Assembly (NCBI GenBank): GCA_021799495.1
Contig: JAJZAI010000001.1
Location: 1-64,000, forward strand
Direction of reading: 5' to 3'
DNA: 64,000 nt
Source of the DNA: Deltaproteobacteria bacterium
GTDB taxonomy: Bacteria > Desulfobacterota > Binatia > Binatales > Binataceae
Shown here: piece after piece, positions 1-8,711 of the stretch
Layout of the letters: each line of letters begins with the position of its first letter
Numbering within the stretch: the first letter of the stretch is position 1
Translations under genes and position numbers: made by a program
The notes under the pieces: model-generated
Database searches by the model: none
What the model saw: the letters and a program-made list of their open reading frames with translations, nothing else
Told to the model about the DNA's origin: nothing

Positions 1-648
1 CAGCTTTTCGGTGACGCTGGCGAGCCTGCGATCCACGCCGATTCCGATTTCGTCGGTAACGCCGCCCGGCTCGCGATAGACGAGGATGGTCTGATTGTCG
101 TTGTGCGGTCCCGGCAGGGTCATCGAGGCGGGCGGCAACGCGAGCATCGATCCGTCCGGAACGAGTCCCAGCAGCATCCTGACCGCCGCTTCTGGCGGGA
201 GCGGTATGCGTGCATAGCGTTCGAGCGTCGCGGCGGTCGCCGATCCGCGCATCAACGCGCCCTTCGATGGGTTGAAAACGGCGGCTTGGCCGCCGTCGGT
301 CGCGACCACCAGCGCGACCCCGGCCGCGGACATCACTTCGACCCGGATATTTGCCGGACGCTGAATCAGCAGATTTTCGCGCGCGCGGAAATGCTCGCCG
401 CCGCCGGAGTAATCCATTATCGCCGCCGTGCTGAGCGCCCGCTGCGCCGCCTCGCGATCGCCGAGTTCGGCGGCGTAGCCACGCGCCTGCGCCAGATAGA
501 GATCGGGATTCGGCTGGGTTGCGCAACCCGCGAGCGTCAACGTCAGCAGCGCGCCGGCCAGCGTGATTAACGCCGTCGGAAGCGGCCAGCGCGCGCCGGC
601 GCAACGATCAATGTTCCGCGTGCTGCTCGTATCCGCCCAGCGCGGCAA
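1..648 (-). CDS. LolB/DUF4292-like outer-membrane lipoprotein (partial, runs off the left edge)
   Basis: This gene is missing from the ORF track because it has no stop inside the window. The minus strand reads openly from about 648 to base 1. It has a hydrophobic leader ending in the lipobox LTLAGC, then a region containing RARENLLIQRPANIRVEV and VALVVATDGGQAAVFNPS. That pattern resembles the LolA/LolB-fold DUF4292 lipoproteins, which handle lipoprotein or lipid transfer at the outer membrane. The start is uncertain: an in-frame TTG at 648 overlaps the upstream TPR gene, and an ATT overlaps its stop codon; neither has a Shine-Dalgarno (SD) sequence. The TPR lipoprotein lies directly upstream on the same strand, so the two are probably co-transcribed. 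Family assignment is by eye. Confidence 0.6.
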   Translation of the reverse strand, partial: MPRWADTSSTRNIDRCAGARWPLPTALITLAGALLTLTLAGCATQPNPDLYLAQARGYAAELGDREAAQRALSTAAIMDYSGGGEHFRARENLLIQRPANIRVEVMSAAGVALVVATDGGQAAVFNPSKGALMRGSATAATLERYARIPLPPEAAVRMLLGLVPDGSMLALPPASMTLPGPHNDNQTILVYREPGGVTDEIGIGVDRRLASVTEKL

Positions 649-2404
649 GCTTGTCGTGCAATCGATGGATCTGGTCCGCATCCTGGGCCTTCTTGAGCGC
701 GTCCTGATACTCATGGCGGGCGTCAAGGCGCTTGCCGATCCGGCGGTAGGCGTCGCCCAGATGCTCGGTGATCGTCGGGTCGCTGCCGGTCAGATTAACC
801 GCGCGTTCCAGTTGATCGACGGCGCGCTGATACTCGCCCTTCTGGTAGTAAACCCATCCCAGGCTGTCAACGTAATAACCGTCGTCTGGCTCGATCACGA
901 GCGCCCGCTTAATCAGCTTTTCCGCCTCGTTGAGATTCGTGCCGGCTTCGGCGTAGGTATAGCCGAGATAATTCAGCGCGGGCGCGTTGGAAGGATTCAG
1001 CTCGATCGCCTTGCGCATCTCGGCGACGCTCTTGTCTTTCTGCTTGTCCTCGTCGTAAAGCGCGCCGAGCGTGAAATGAAACTTGTCGTTGCGCGGTTCG
1101 AGCGCGACCATCCGTTGCGCCAGCGCGATCGCGTCCGGATAATCCTTCTTTTCCTGATAGACGCCGACCAGGTAGCTCATGATTTCGGTGTCGTTCGGCT
1201 TGACCGCCAGCGCCTGCTTGAGATTCGCGATCGCCGCGTCGTAGTCGTTGCGCTTGTCGTTCAAATAGGCGAGCTGCAAGCGCGCTTCGACATAATGGCC
1301 GCTGCTCTCGGGAATCGATTCGAATTCTCGCCGCGCCCGATCGTTCTCGCCCAGCTCCGAGTAAACCGTGCCGAGGTAATAATGCACCCGGTAATTCTTC
1401 GGCTCGGAGCCGAGCACGAGGTTGAATTCGGTCGCCGCGCGGTCGAAATCGCCGCGCTCGAAAAGCAACAATCCAATTTTGGTGCGGGTGTCGGCCGGTG
1501 TCGTCTCCAGCCGCTCCTGCCGGCTCAACTCGCGGCTCACCGCCGCGTCCACGCTCTTGTCGCCGCCATAAAGCTCGGCCAGCCGCTTGCGCACCTCGTC
1601 GTTTTTCGGGTCGAGCTGCAGGATTTTCTGGTAAAGCTCGATCGCCTCTTTCGGCCGGTTCTCCAATTCGCGGAGCACGGCCATATCCATGAGCACGAGC
1701 TGCGATTGCGGATTCAGGTCGAGCGCTTTTTTGTAGTAGGTCTCGGCCGCCGGATAATTTTGCGCTTCGGTCGTTACGCGGCCGGCGTAGTAATAGCCGA
1801 GGAACGATCCAGGATCGAGCGCGATCAACTGCTTGAAGGTGTCTTCCGCGTCCTTGTAATCGCCATTCTTGGCGTAGAGCGTGCCGAGGAACAGAAACGC
1901 CTCCTGGTTCGCCGGCTCCAGCTTCAATACCTGCTGATACTGCGCGATCGCGCTCTTGTCGTCGCCGCTCGCGGTGTCGATTCCGGCGGCGAGCAGGCGC
2001 GGACGCACGTAGGCCGGATCGAGCGCGATCGCTTCGTCGCATTGCTCGAGCGCGTCCGGCAGCCGCCCGTCGCGCACATAAAGCGTGGCCAGTTCGACAT
2101 GCAGGGCGGCGTTATGCGGATCGTATTTGACGGCGTTCTCGTACTCCTCCATGGCCCGCTTGCGATCGCCGTTTTCCGCGGCGACCTCGGCCTGCAAATA
2201 CGCCCCCATCGCACGCGCCGACGGCGGAATTTCGACCGGCTCGGCGCCGCCGAACGGATGGCCGCCATCGGCGCTCAACGCCTCGACCATGCCGCCGCTG
2301 CGCGATCCGAGCGCGCCGCATCCGGCCGCGCCGAACGCCAGCGCGGCGGCCGTCGCGATTACGATTCCCAGAATTGCCGGTGCGGCTTGCGACGATTTCA
2401 ACAC
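608..2404 (-). CDS. TPR-repeat lipoprotein
   Basis: A protein of about 600 aa made mostly of tetratricopeptide repeats (A-x-Y/F-x-x-G-x-x-A type units from about residue 75 to the end), so it is a protein-protein scaffold. The leader has a hydrophobic stretch ending in the lipobox AFGAAGC, so it is probably lipid-anchored in the envelope. The ORF track starts at 2464, but the leader only makes sense from the GTG at 2404. A TATAAT at 2412-2417 sits 7 nt before that GTG, so the transcript may be leaderless. It is followed by the LolB/DUF4292-like gene, a pairing that suggests outer-membrane assembly or lipoprotein trafficking. The exact role is unknown. Confidence 0.8.
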   Translation of the reverse strand: MLKSSQAAPAILGIVIATAAALAFGAAGCGALGSRSGGMVEALSADGGHPFGGAEPVEIPPSARAMGAYLQAEVAAENGDRKRAMEEYENAVKYDPHNAALHVELATLYVRDGRLPDALEQCDEAIALDPAYVRPRLLAAGIDTASGDDKSAIAQYQQVLKLEPANQEAFLFLGTLYAKNGDYKDAEDTFKQLIALDPGSFLGYYYAGRVTTEAQNYPAAETYYKKALDLNPQSQLVLMDMAVLRELENRPKEAIELYQKILQLDPKNDEVRKRLAELYGGDKSVDAAVSRELSRQERLETTPADTRTKIGLLLFERGDFDRAATEFNLVLGSEPKNYRVHYYLGTVYSELGENDRARREFESIPESSGHYVEARLQLAYLNDKRNDYDAAIANLKQALAVKPNDTEIMSYLVGVYQEKKDYPDAIALAQRMVALEPRNDKFHFTLGALYDEDKQKDKSVAEMRKAIELNPSNAPALNYLGYTYAEAGTNLNEAEKLIKRALVIEPDDGYYVDSLGWVYYQKGEYQRAVDQLERAVNLTGSDPTITEHLGDAYRRIGKRLDARHEYQDALKKAQDADQIHRLHDKLAALGGYEQHAEH

Positions 2405-2411
2405 GCTTCTA

Positions 2412-2417
2412 ATTATA
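2412..2417 (-). promoter_or_regulatory. -10 element TATAAT of the TPR lipoprotein gene
   Basis: A perfect TATAAT on the minus strand, standing out in a GC-rich background. It ends 7 nt before the in-frame GTG at 2404, so transcription would begin at or next to the start codon. No good -35 was seen. Confidence 0.45.
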
Positions 2418-2621
2418 GCAGAGTCGATTCTCACCGTGACACTCTGATGCCGCGCCGCGCGCACAACCTTGGCCTGCTCTCGTGACTCATCGCTTTAGTG
2501 TTGCCCCGCGCCGCCGGGCCGCGCAATCCCCGCTCGCGCCGCGGGACGCCGCCCGCGCTTGGTCCATCGATAACATCCAGGAATTCGCATCCGCCGGCCC
2601 CGCCGGACGGCCCGCGCCAGC

Positions 2622-3986
2622 GTGAACGCGGCGCCGCCCACCGCTTCCGGCGCCGCGAACGGCGCGATCGCGCCGCCGCCCGCCCGCCGCCTCGGCGTGC
2701 TTGCGCTGGTCGCGTTGACCTATCTGGTCGTCAGCGGCGGCGCGTATGGAATCGAAGACGCCGTGCGGATCGCGGGGCCGCGCCTGACGCTTTTGCTCTG
2801 CGTCGTCGTGCCGCTCGCGGTCAGTCTGCCGACGGCGCTGATGGCGGCGGAGTTGACCGCGCTGATGCCGCTTGAGGGCGGATTTTATTTCTGGGTAAAA
2901 GCGGCGCTGGGACCATTCGGCGGCTTTGTCGAAGCGTGGCTCACGATTCTCTACACCGCCGTCGATATGGCGATTTATCCTGTACTGTTCAGCTCTTACC
3001 TTGGCTTCGTTATGCCGCTCACGCCGCCGGAGCGGATCGCCGCCGGCATGGCGCTCGTATGGCTGGCCGGAGCGCTCAACGCGATGGGCGTGAAGCCGGT
3101 TGGCGAAGCCTCGATCGCCCTGACGGCCGCGCTGCTCGCGCCCTTCGCCGTGCTGGTCGCCGTCGGCGCGCCCCGCTTGGTCCATTGGCATCCGCCGGCC
3201 AATGGCCATTTGAGCCATCCATGGGCGGCGCTGGGCGGCGGCCTCGCGATCGTAATCTGGAATTACAGCGGATGGGAAAATCTTAGCGTCGTCGCCGGCG
3301 AGATCGACCGGCCGCGGCGAACTTATCCGCGGGCGATGATGATTGCGCTGCCGCTGGTCGCTTTGGGTTATCTGCTGCCGCTGGCTGTATGCCTGTCCGG
3401 GTCGAGTTCGGCCGCCGCATGGCGAACCGGATTTTTCGCGGCCGAGGGCGGCCGTCTGGCCGGTCCGGCGCTTGAATTGGCGCTCGCGGCGGGCGGCGCG
3501 ATCTCCGCATTTTCGATTTTCGCGGCGGCGATGCTGTGGGTGTCGCGGATGCCGTACGTGCTGGCGCGCGAGGGCTATCTGCCGGCCGGATTGCGGCGCG
3601 TATGGGAGGCGCGGGCCACGCCCGTACGCTCGATCGTCGCGTGCTGCGTGGTCTTCTCCCTGCTGGTCCCGCTTGGCTTTGTCGCACTCGTCACGCTCGA
3701 TGTTTTCTTTTATATGGGCGCGTTGGCGCTTGAGATGATGGCGTTGCTCAAAATGCGACGGCTTCGCCCTGAACGCGACGGGCTATTCACGATCGCGGGC
3801 GGACGCCCTGGACTGCTCGCCGTCGCGATTACTCCAATCGTGCTATGGCTCGCCACCTTCGGCGTCGGTTTCTCGTCGGGCGAAGGCCACATCGAATTCC
3901 TGCTCGGCGTGGTTCTGACCGCAGCCGGCGGTCCGGCTTACCTGATACTGCGCCGGCGCTACGGCGGTCCGGCGAACGCCCGCTGA
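2622..3986 (+). CDS. APC-family amino acid permease
   Basis: A 454-aa integral membrane protein with about 12 hydrophobic segments. The first segment (LGVLALVALTYLVVSGGAYGIED, around residues 24-48) carries the unwound-helix glycine pattern typical of APC-superfamily amino acid/polyamine transporters. It would sit in the inner membrane and exchange or symport amino acids; the substrate cannot be read from sequence. The start is a GTG. Its stop abuts the stop of the convergent Nudix gene with no spacer. It may belong to AA_permease_2. Confidence 0.8.
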   Translation: MNAAPPTASGAANGAIAPPPARRLGVLALVALTYLVVSGGAYGIEDAVRIAGPRLTLLLCVVVPLAVSLPTALMAAELTALMPLEGGFYFWVKAALGPFGGFVEAWLTILYTAVDMAIYPVLFSSYLGFVMPLTPPERIAAGMALVWLAGALNAMGVKPVGEASIALTAALLAPFAVLVAVGAPRLVHWHPPANGHLSHPWAALGGGLAIVIWNYSGWENLSVVAGEIDRPRRTYPRAMMIALPLVALGYLLPLAVCLSGSSSAAAWRTGFFAAEGGRLAGPALELALAAGGAISAFSIFAAAMLWVSRMPYVLAREGYLPAGLRRVWEARATPVRSIVACCVVFSLLVPLGFVALVTLDVFFYMGALALEMMALLKMRRLRPERDGLFTIAGGRPGLLAVAITPIVLWLATFGVGFSSGEGHIEFLLGVVLTAAGGPAYLILRRRYGGPANAR

Positions 3987-4559
3987 TTACCGGCGGCGGC
4001 GCGGCTTGGCGGGCGGATTGTAAACGTCAAGAAACGAAAACGCCGCGATCACCAGCGCGTGGGTGATTTTACCGGACGCGATTAGGCTGCGGATGCTCTC
4101 GCGCGGCACAACGACCACTTCGGTCTCCTCGGAACTGTCGGGATTGCCGTGCGCGACGGCGATTTTGCGCACGTTCCGCGCCAGGAACGAATAGCAGAAA
4201 TTGGGCTGGATGGCGGGATTCGGATGGACCCGGCCAAGCGCCACGATATCCTCCGAATCGTAGCCGCATTCCTCGATCATCTCGCGCCGTCCGGCGGCGC
4301 CCGGCGACGGATCGTCCGGATCGATCATCCCGCCCGGAATCTCCAGCGTGAAGGCGCCGATACCGTGGCGAAACTGGCGCACCATGATCACTTCCTGCTT
4401 GGGCGTGAGCGGAATGATGTTGACCCAATCGGCCGGATCGATCACGAAAAAATCGCGTTCGCCGCGGCGCGGATGGGCCGCGCGGCGGCGATGAAGATCG
4501 AAGATCGGAGTCTCGAAAACCCGCTCGCTGTCCAGCGTCCGCCACCGTCGCGCTTTCAT
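3987..4559 (-). CDS. Nudix hydrolase (ADP-ribose pyrophosphatase-like)
   Basis: A 190-aa protein with a Nudix box around residues 76-100: GGMIDPDDPSPGAAGRREMIEECGY. The REMIEECG core is intact. The spacing before it has one extra residue and the usual first Glu is Asp. Such enzymes cleave nucleoside diphosphate-X compounds such as ADP-ribose. A GGAG lies 8 nt before the ATG. It is last in a minus-strand run with the CoA-binding protein, LMW phosphatase and SDR. Substrate unknown. Confidence 0.85.
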   Translation of the reverse strand: MKARRWRTLDSERVFETPIFDLHRRRAAHPRRGERDFFVIDPADWVNIIPLTPKQEVIMVRQFRHGIGAFTLEIPGGMIDPDDPSPGAAGRREMIEECGYDSEDIVALGRVHPNPAIQPNFCYSFLARNVRKIAVAHGNPDSSEETEVVVVPRESIRSLIASGKITHALVIAAFSFLDVYNPPAKPRRRR

Positions 4560-4635
4560 CGCGAGCGCTCCGCACGCCCACTGAAGGCGCGCATCCGCGT
4601 TTGCGGAAAAATCGCAATGTCACGGATTTGCGCGA

Positions 4636-5064
4636 TCAAAACAGCCGTCGGTATTCGATCGCCGGGCACCGGTCCATCACGACCGTCATCCCGGCTTCGC
4701 GCGCGTGCCGCGCTGCATCGAGATCGATCACGCCCAACTGGCACCACAGGACCTGCGCGCCCTTCGCGATCGCTTCGTGCGCGACCTCGGCGACGAACTC
4801 CGACCGCCGGAATACGTCCACAATTTCGACCGGCTCCGGTATCGCTTCCAAGCTGGGATAGCATCGTTCGCCCAGCGCGCCCATCAATGCGTCCGGCTTG
4901 AGCGCCGGATTCACCGGAATCACACGATAGCCCTTGTCCCGCCACAGCATCGCGATTCGCAAGCTGTCGCGCGCCGGATTGTCCGAGCATCCCACCACCG
5001 CGACGGTCGTCGGGCGGGAGAGAATCGAACGAATTTCGGCGTCGTGCGGATTGACGATTTCCAT
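4636..5064 (-). CDS. CoA-binding domain protein (YccU type)
   Basis: A 142-aa single-domain Rossmann protein. It contains VAVVGCSDNPARDS near the N-terminus, VNPALKPD, and a C-terminal VMDRCPAIEYRRLF, all typical of the stand-alone CoA_binding_2 family. Members bind CoA or a nucleotide, but their physiological role is not settled. AAAGG sits 8 nt before the ATG. It lies 22 nt downstream of the phosphatase gene on the same strand. Confidence 0.85.
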   Translation of the reverse strand: MEIVNPHDAEIRSILSRPTTVAVVGCSDNPARDSLRIAMLWRDKGYRVIPVNPALKPDALMGALGERCYPSLEAIPEPVEIVDVFRRSEFVAEVAHEAIAKGAQVLWCQLGVIDLDAARHAREAGMTVVMDRCPAIEYRRLF

Positions 5065-5086
5065 CTTGCGAACCTTTAGCGCGAAT

Positions 5087-5614
5087 TCAGTCGAGCGCGA
5101 ACAGTTTTTCGATTACCAGCGGCGTCAGGCGTTCGATCTCGCGCCGGCACTCGGCGAAGGCGCGCTCGCCCTGCTCGAAAGGATCGTCGATATCGCCCGT
5201 TTCGCCCGCGAATTCGCGCAGCGTATGCACGGCGTGCAATTCGGTAACCGCGAACCGCTCACGCAGTTCGCGCGCCTGCTGCGCGGTCATCGCGATCACG
5301 AGATCGGCCTCGGCGAGCAGTTCCGGATGGCGCTTGAGATCGGTCGAAGTCGCCTCCTCGCCCAAATCGATGCCGATGTCGCGCAGCGCCATCCGCGTGT
5401 CGAGCGAAATCAGCGCGCCATCGCGGGCGTAGGGCGCGATGCCGGCGGAGCGCAGGCGCACCTGATGCGTCCGGCCCCGGCGGCGCAGCTCGCGCGCCAT
5501 CAGATGTTCGGCCATCACGCTGCGCGCGGTGTTGGCCGCGCAGATCAACAGAATTGAACGAAAGCGCGGCCCGCCGAGGGCCGCGCTTTCGCGGTGATTC
5601 AAAACGGTCGTCAC
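5087..5614 (-). CDS. Low-molecular-weight protein tyrosine phosphatase / arsenate reductase family
   Basis: A 175-aa protein with the phosphate loop CAANTARS (C-x5-R-S, residues 25-32) and the general-acid region DIDDPF near residue 140. This fold includes LMW protein tyrosine phosphatases and thioredoxin-type ArsC. No additional Cys pair typical of thioredoxin-coupled ArsC is seen, so phosphatase is preferred. The start is GTG just after the stop of the upstream SDR gene. The loop normally lies nearer the N-terminus, so a start a few codons further in is possible. Confidence 0.8.
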   Translation of the reverse strand: MTTVLNHRESAALGGPRFRSILLICAANTARSVMAEHLMARELRRRGRTHQVRLRSAGIAPYARDGALISLDTRMALRDIGIDLGEEATSTDLKRHPELLAEADLVIAMTAQQARELRERFAVTELHAVHTLREFAGETGDIDDPFEQGERAFAECRREIERLTPLVIEKLFALD

Positions 5615-5620
5615 CGGCGA

Positions 5621-6562
5621 TCAGACTCCGCCGGCCAGCACTTCCGCAAGTCCCTCTTTCTTGGTGACGCCGCGGGCCAACTGCTCTTTGACCTTCGCGC
5701 CCAGTTCGGCCGGATCCCAGAATTTGAGCGGGCCGCTTTGAGAAACCTTGGCCGCGCTATGCCATCCCTTCATCAGCCATACGGAGCCCAAACCGACCCG
5801 AAAGACCTCGCCGTGGACATCCTTGGCGTCGTCGCTCCCCAGCCACGCGACCAGCGGCGCAACATGGGCCGGGCTGAATTTATCGACCTCGCCGGCCTTC
5901 GGCGTCGGCATCGTGGCGGCGGTCTGCGGCGTCGCATCGATCGTCAGGCGGGTGCGGGCCACTGGCGCGATCGCATTGGCGGTAACGCCGTAACGCGCCA
6001 TTTCGCGGTCCACGATTATCGCAAACGTCGCGACCGCGGCTTTCGCCGTTCCGTAATTGCTTTGACCGGCATTGCCGAGAAGGCCCGAGTCGGAACTCGT
6101 GTTGATCAAGCGCCCGTTCAGAAGGTTGCCGTTCTTGTGCTGTTCGCGCCAGTAGGACGCGGCGTGGCGGGCGAGGTTGAAAGTGCCCTTGAGATGGACC
6201 GCAAGGACCGCGTCGAAATCTTCCTCGCTCATGTTGAAGATCATGCGGTCGCGCAGGATTCCGGCGTTGTTGACGACGATGTTGAGCTTGCCGAAATTAT
6301 CGATCGCGCATTCGATAATCCGCTTGGCGGACTTGAAATCGGAAACGCTCTCGAAGTTGGCGACCGCTTCGCCGCCCGCGGCGCGGATTTCCTTGACGAC
6401 TTCTTCGGCCGGCGAACGTGACTGGCCGGTGCCGTCGAAATGACCGCCGAGGTCGTTGACGACCACCTTGGCGCCCTGCTTCGCCATCAGCAGCGCTTCT
6501 TCCTTGCCGATACCGCGGCCGGCGCCGGTGACCACCGCGACTTTTCCCTCAAGTAATGCCAT
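5621..6562 (-). CDS. SDR-family dehydrogenase, (3R)-hydroxyacyl-CoA dehydrogenase-like
   Basis: A 313-aa short-chain dehydrogenase. The cofactor motif is TGAGRGIG (residues 12-19), followed by NNAGILRD, an active-site Ser in SSDSG and YGTAK. The insert VVVNDLGGHFDGTG and the long C-terminal part resemble the dehydrogenase domain of multifunctional enzyme type 2 in fatty-acid beta-oxidation. AAGGAAG lies 8 nt before the ATG. It leads the minus-strand run toward the Nudix gene. The substrate is inferred. Confidence 0.85.
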   Translation of the reverse strand: MALLEGKVAVVTGAGRGIGKEEALLMAKQGAKVVVNDLGGHFDGTGQSRSPAEEVVKEIRAAGGEAVANFESVSDFKSAKRIIECAIDNFGKLNIVVNNAGILRDRMIFNMSEEDFDAVLAVHLKGTFNLARHAASYWREQHKNGNLLNGRLINTSSDSGLLGNAGQSNYGTAKAAVATFAIIVDREMARYGVTANAIAPVARTRLTIDATPQTAATMPTPKAGEVDKFSPAHVAPLVAWLGSDDAKDVHGEVFRVGLGSVWLMKGWHSAAKVSQSGPLKFWDPAELGAKVKEQLARGVTKKEGLAEVLAGGV

Positions 6563-7024
6563 CGTGAACGCTTCCTTCTTGGAGTTCTATTTTTTGCTTG
6601 CGCGCCGGCCGCTTCCGCAGGATGCGGCGCCGTCGCCGAGCCCGAAGTCCGGGCGCTTTCCGAGCTTCTCCGACCACTCAGACGGGCGGAGCATCGGCCG
6701 CGCCGCCAGACGACGCGCTTCGGCGCGCGCGCTTCGCGCAAACGTATCAAATCTGGATAAACCCGCCCACCCTCCAAAGTCAAGGAGGCCGCCGCAACAG
6801 CGCAATCGCGGGACCGCGCGCGGGCAAACCGATTCCGCCGCGCAGAAGCGAAATTACCTGCTTGAAGCTACGCTCGATCGCCCGTCTGATGGGAGGAATT
6901 GACGACCCGCGCCGCAAGGATTCCACTTGACAGGAATTCCTCTACCATAGAATTTGAGCAAACTCGAAGGCGGGACGCACCGCGCCCGCCACGGCAATTT
7001 CTACGCTCCGGGGACGTTTGGGGA
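6563..7024. other. Divergent intergenic region, SDR / exbB
   Basis: About 460 bases between divergent genes. The only recognisable signal is a promoter-like pair upstream of exbB. The short ORFs in the track here overlap each other in several frames and look like GC-rich noise. Confidence 0.5.
6927..6953 (+). promoter_or_regulatory. Candidate promoter of the ExbB/ExbD/VWA operon
   Basis: A perfect TTGACA (6927-6932) and TAGAAT (6948-6953), separated by a short 15-nt spacer that includes the palindrome GGAATTCC. They lie about 70 nt before the preferred exbB start. Confidence 0.4.
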
Positions 7025-7666
7025 ATGCAAACGCAATTCAGCATCATCGCGATGATCATGCAGGGGTGGTACGCCACCTATCCGCTCCTGCTGATCTCGG
7101 TCGTATGCGTGACCGTGATTATCGAACGGGTCTGGTCGTTATGGGGCCTGAGCGCGCGCGCCTCGCACGTCGCCGACGGCCTGGTCGGGTTGTTGAATCA
7201 GGGCAAGTTCGACGAAGCGCTCGCACGGGTCAAAAGCCCCGGCAGCGCCGGCGAACGGGTCTTCCATGATCTGCTGGCCGAAGCGCCCTCGGCCGATCGC
7301 GCCCGCCTGGAAGCGGTGGACGAGGAGCGGCGCTTCGCCGAGTTGCTGCAATTGCGCGGATTGATCTGGGTGCTGGCCACTTCCGGCGCGTCGGCACCGT
7401 TTATCGGCCTGTTCGGCACCGTCGTCGGCATCCTGGCCGCGTTCCAATCGATGGCGATCATGGGCACGGGAGGATTTTCGGTCGTCGCCGCCGGCATCTC
7501 CGAGGCGCTGATCTCGACCGCGCTGGGCCTTGCGGTCGCGATTATCGCGGTCATTTTTTACAACTACCTTTCGCAGAAGATCGAACGGATCAACGCGACC
7601 ATCCATATCTGCGCCGCGCGCCTGATCGACGCGGCGCTGCGGGGACAGGGCGCCAATGCCAATTAG
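7025..7666 (+). CDS. MotA/TolQ/ExbB proton-channel family protein
   Basis: About 213 aa with three membrane segments: one near residues 10-35, and two in the conserved TolQ/ExbB block (GASAPFIGLFGTVVGILAAFQSM and ISEALISTALGLAVAIIAVIFYNYL). It forms the pentameric channel of a proton-driven inner-membrane motor with ExbD. The ORF track starts at 6899; the ATG at 7025 is preferred because the family begins close to the first helix. The exbD stop-start overlap that follows shows translational coupling. Confidence 0.9.
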   Translation: MQTQFSIIAMIMQGWYATYPLLLISVVCVTVIIERVWSLWGLSARASHVADGLVGLLNQGKFDEALARVKSPGSAGERVFHDLLAEAPSADRARLEAVDEERRFAELLQLRGLIWVLATSGASAPFIGLFGTVVGILAAFQSMAIMGTGGFSVVAAGISEALISTALGLAVAIIAVIFYNYLSQKIERINATIHICAARLIDAALRGQGANAN

Positions 7667-8093
7667 CGCGCCGTCCGGCGGCGGCGGGATGTTCTGGGAA
7701 ATCAACATCACGCCGCTGACCGATATTTTCCTCGTCCTGCTGATAATTTTCATGGTGACGACCTCGGTCGCGGTGGAATCGGCGACGCACGTCAATTTGC
7801 CCGAAGCGACGAACACGTCTCCCGAGAACAAGGGCGTGATCGTCACTTACACGGCGAACCACGAATTGTTCGTCAATTCCAAGGACGTGCCGGAAAACGA
7901 CCTGCAGGATGCGCTCAGCGAAGCGCTCAACCGGGTTGACGTGAAGACCGTTATTTTCCAGGGCGATCAGACGGTGATACTGGGAGACGTGGCGCGCATT
8001 CTCGAAGCCGCGAAAGCGGCGGGCGCGACCCAAATCGCGATCGCGGCCAAGCGCGTGACCAATCTTCCGCCGCTGCCGCAAGCCGGGAGCTGA
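7656..8093 (+). CDS. ExbD/TolR-family protein, first copy
   Basis: A 145-aa protein with one N-terminal membrane helix carrying the essential proton-path Asp in INITPLTDIFLVLLIIFMV, followed by a periplasmic ExbD/TolR domain. It overlaps the end of exbB by 11 bases. It would form the dimer inside the ExbB pentamer and couple proton flow to a periplasmic load. A second, diverged copy follows. Confidence 0.9.
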   Translation: MPISAPSGGGGMFWEINITPLTDIFLVLLIIFMVTTSVAVESATHVNLPEATNTSPENKGVIVTYTANHELFVNSKDVPENDLQDALSEALNRVDVKTVIFQGDQTVILGDVARILEAAKAAGATQIAIAAKRVTNLPPLPQAGS

Positions 8094-8107
8094 CGCGACG
8101 GTCAGGC

Positions 8108-8632
8108 GTGCATAAAGCAATTTCGATGGCGATTCAGACGGGCAACGGACAGGGCGGAATCTTCGCGTCGATCAACATCACGCCGCTCACCGACATTTTC
8201 CTGGTGCTGCTGATCATCTTCATGGTCGCGACCGCGGTCACGATCGAATCGGCCGCGCACGTCGATTTGCCGCAGATGCAACAGCAGCCGGCCAATCAGC
8301 AAAACAAGACGGTGACCGTCACCTACACCGCCGATCATCACATCTTCGTCAACCAGCAGCCGGTCGTGGAGGGCGACCTTGGCGCGGCGATCAAAGAGGC
8401 GCTCGGCAAATCAACCAGCAAGGTCGTCGTCTTCGACGGCGACGCGCGGGTGATTTTGGGCGATATGGTGCGGATTCTCGATATCGCCAAGGGAGCGGGA
8501 GCGGAAAGCGTCGCGCTCGCCGTATCCGGCGAAACGGGCGGCGGCGCGAGCGAGCCGCAACCCACGCCGATGGCCGAACCCGAGGCGCCCGCTCCCGAAG
8601 CGGTCGCGCCGTCGGAAGGCGGAATTCCGTAA
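8108..8632 (+). CDS. ExbD/TolR-family protein, second copy
   Basis: A 174-aa paralogue of the preceding gene with an almost identical helix (INITPLTDIFLVLLIIFMVAT). Its periplasmic domain diverges and the tail is Pro/Glu-rich (PTPMAEPEAPAPEA). The start is either GTG 8108 or ATG 8126 (MAIQTGNG). Two ExbD copies next to one ExbB suggest a heterodimeric rotor or a recent duplication. Confidence 0.9.
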   Translation: MHKAISMAIQTGNGQGGIFASINITPLTDIFLVLLIIFMVATAVTIESAAHVDLPQMQQQPANQQNKTVTVTYTADHHIFVNQQPVVEGDLGAAIKEALGKSTSKVVVFDGDARVILGDMVRILDIAKGAGAESVALAVSGETGGGASEPQPTPMAEPEAPAPEAVAPSEGGIP

Positions 8633-8711
8633 ATGTGCACGCCCGCTGAATTTTTCGGCGCCGGAACAGGTCTAGTTCCAGTAGCAGCCGATCTGAACAA
8701 GGCGAATTCAG

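Noticed and set aside
563-2485. 640-aa plus-strand ORF opposite the TPR gene
   Set aside because: It mirrors the TPR repeats in antisense and has no initiation signal or domain; the minus-strand lipoprotein explains the region.
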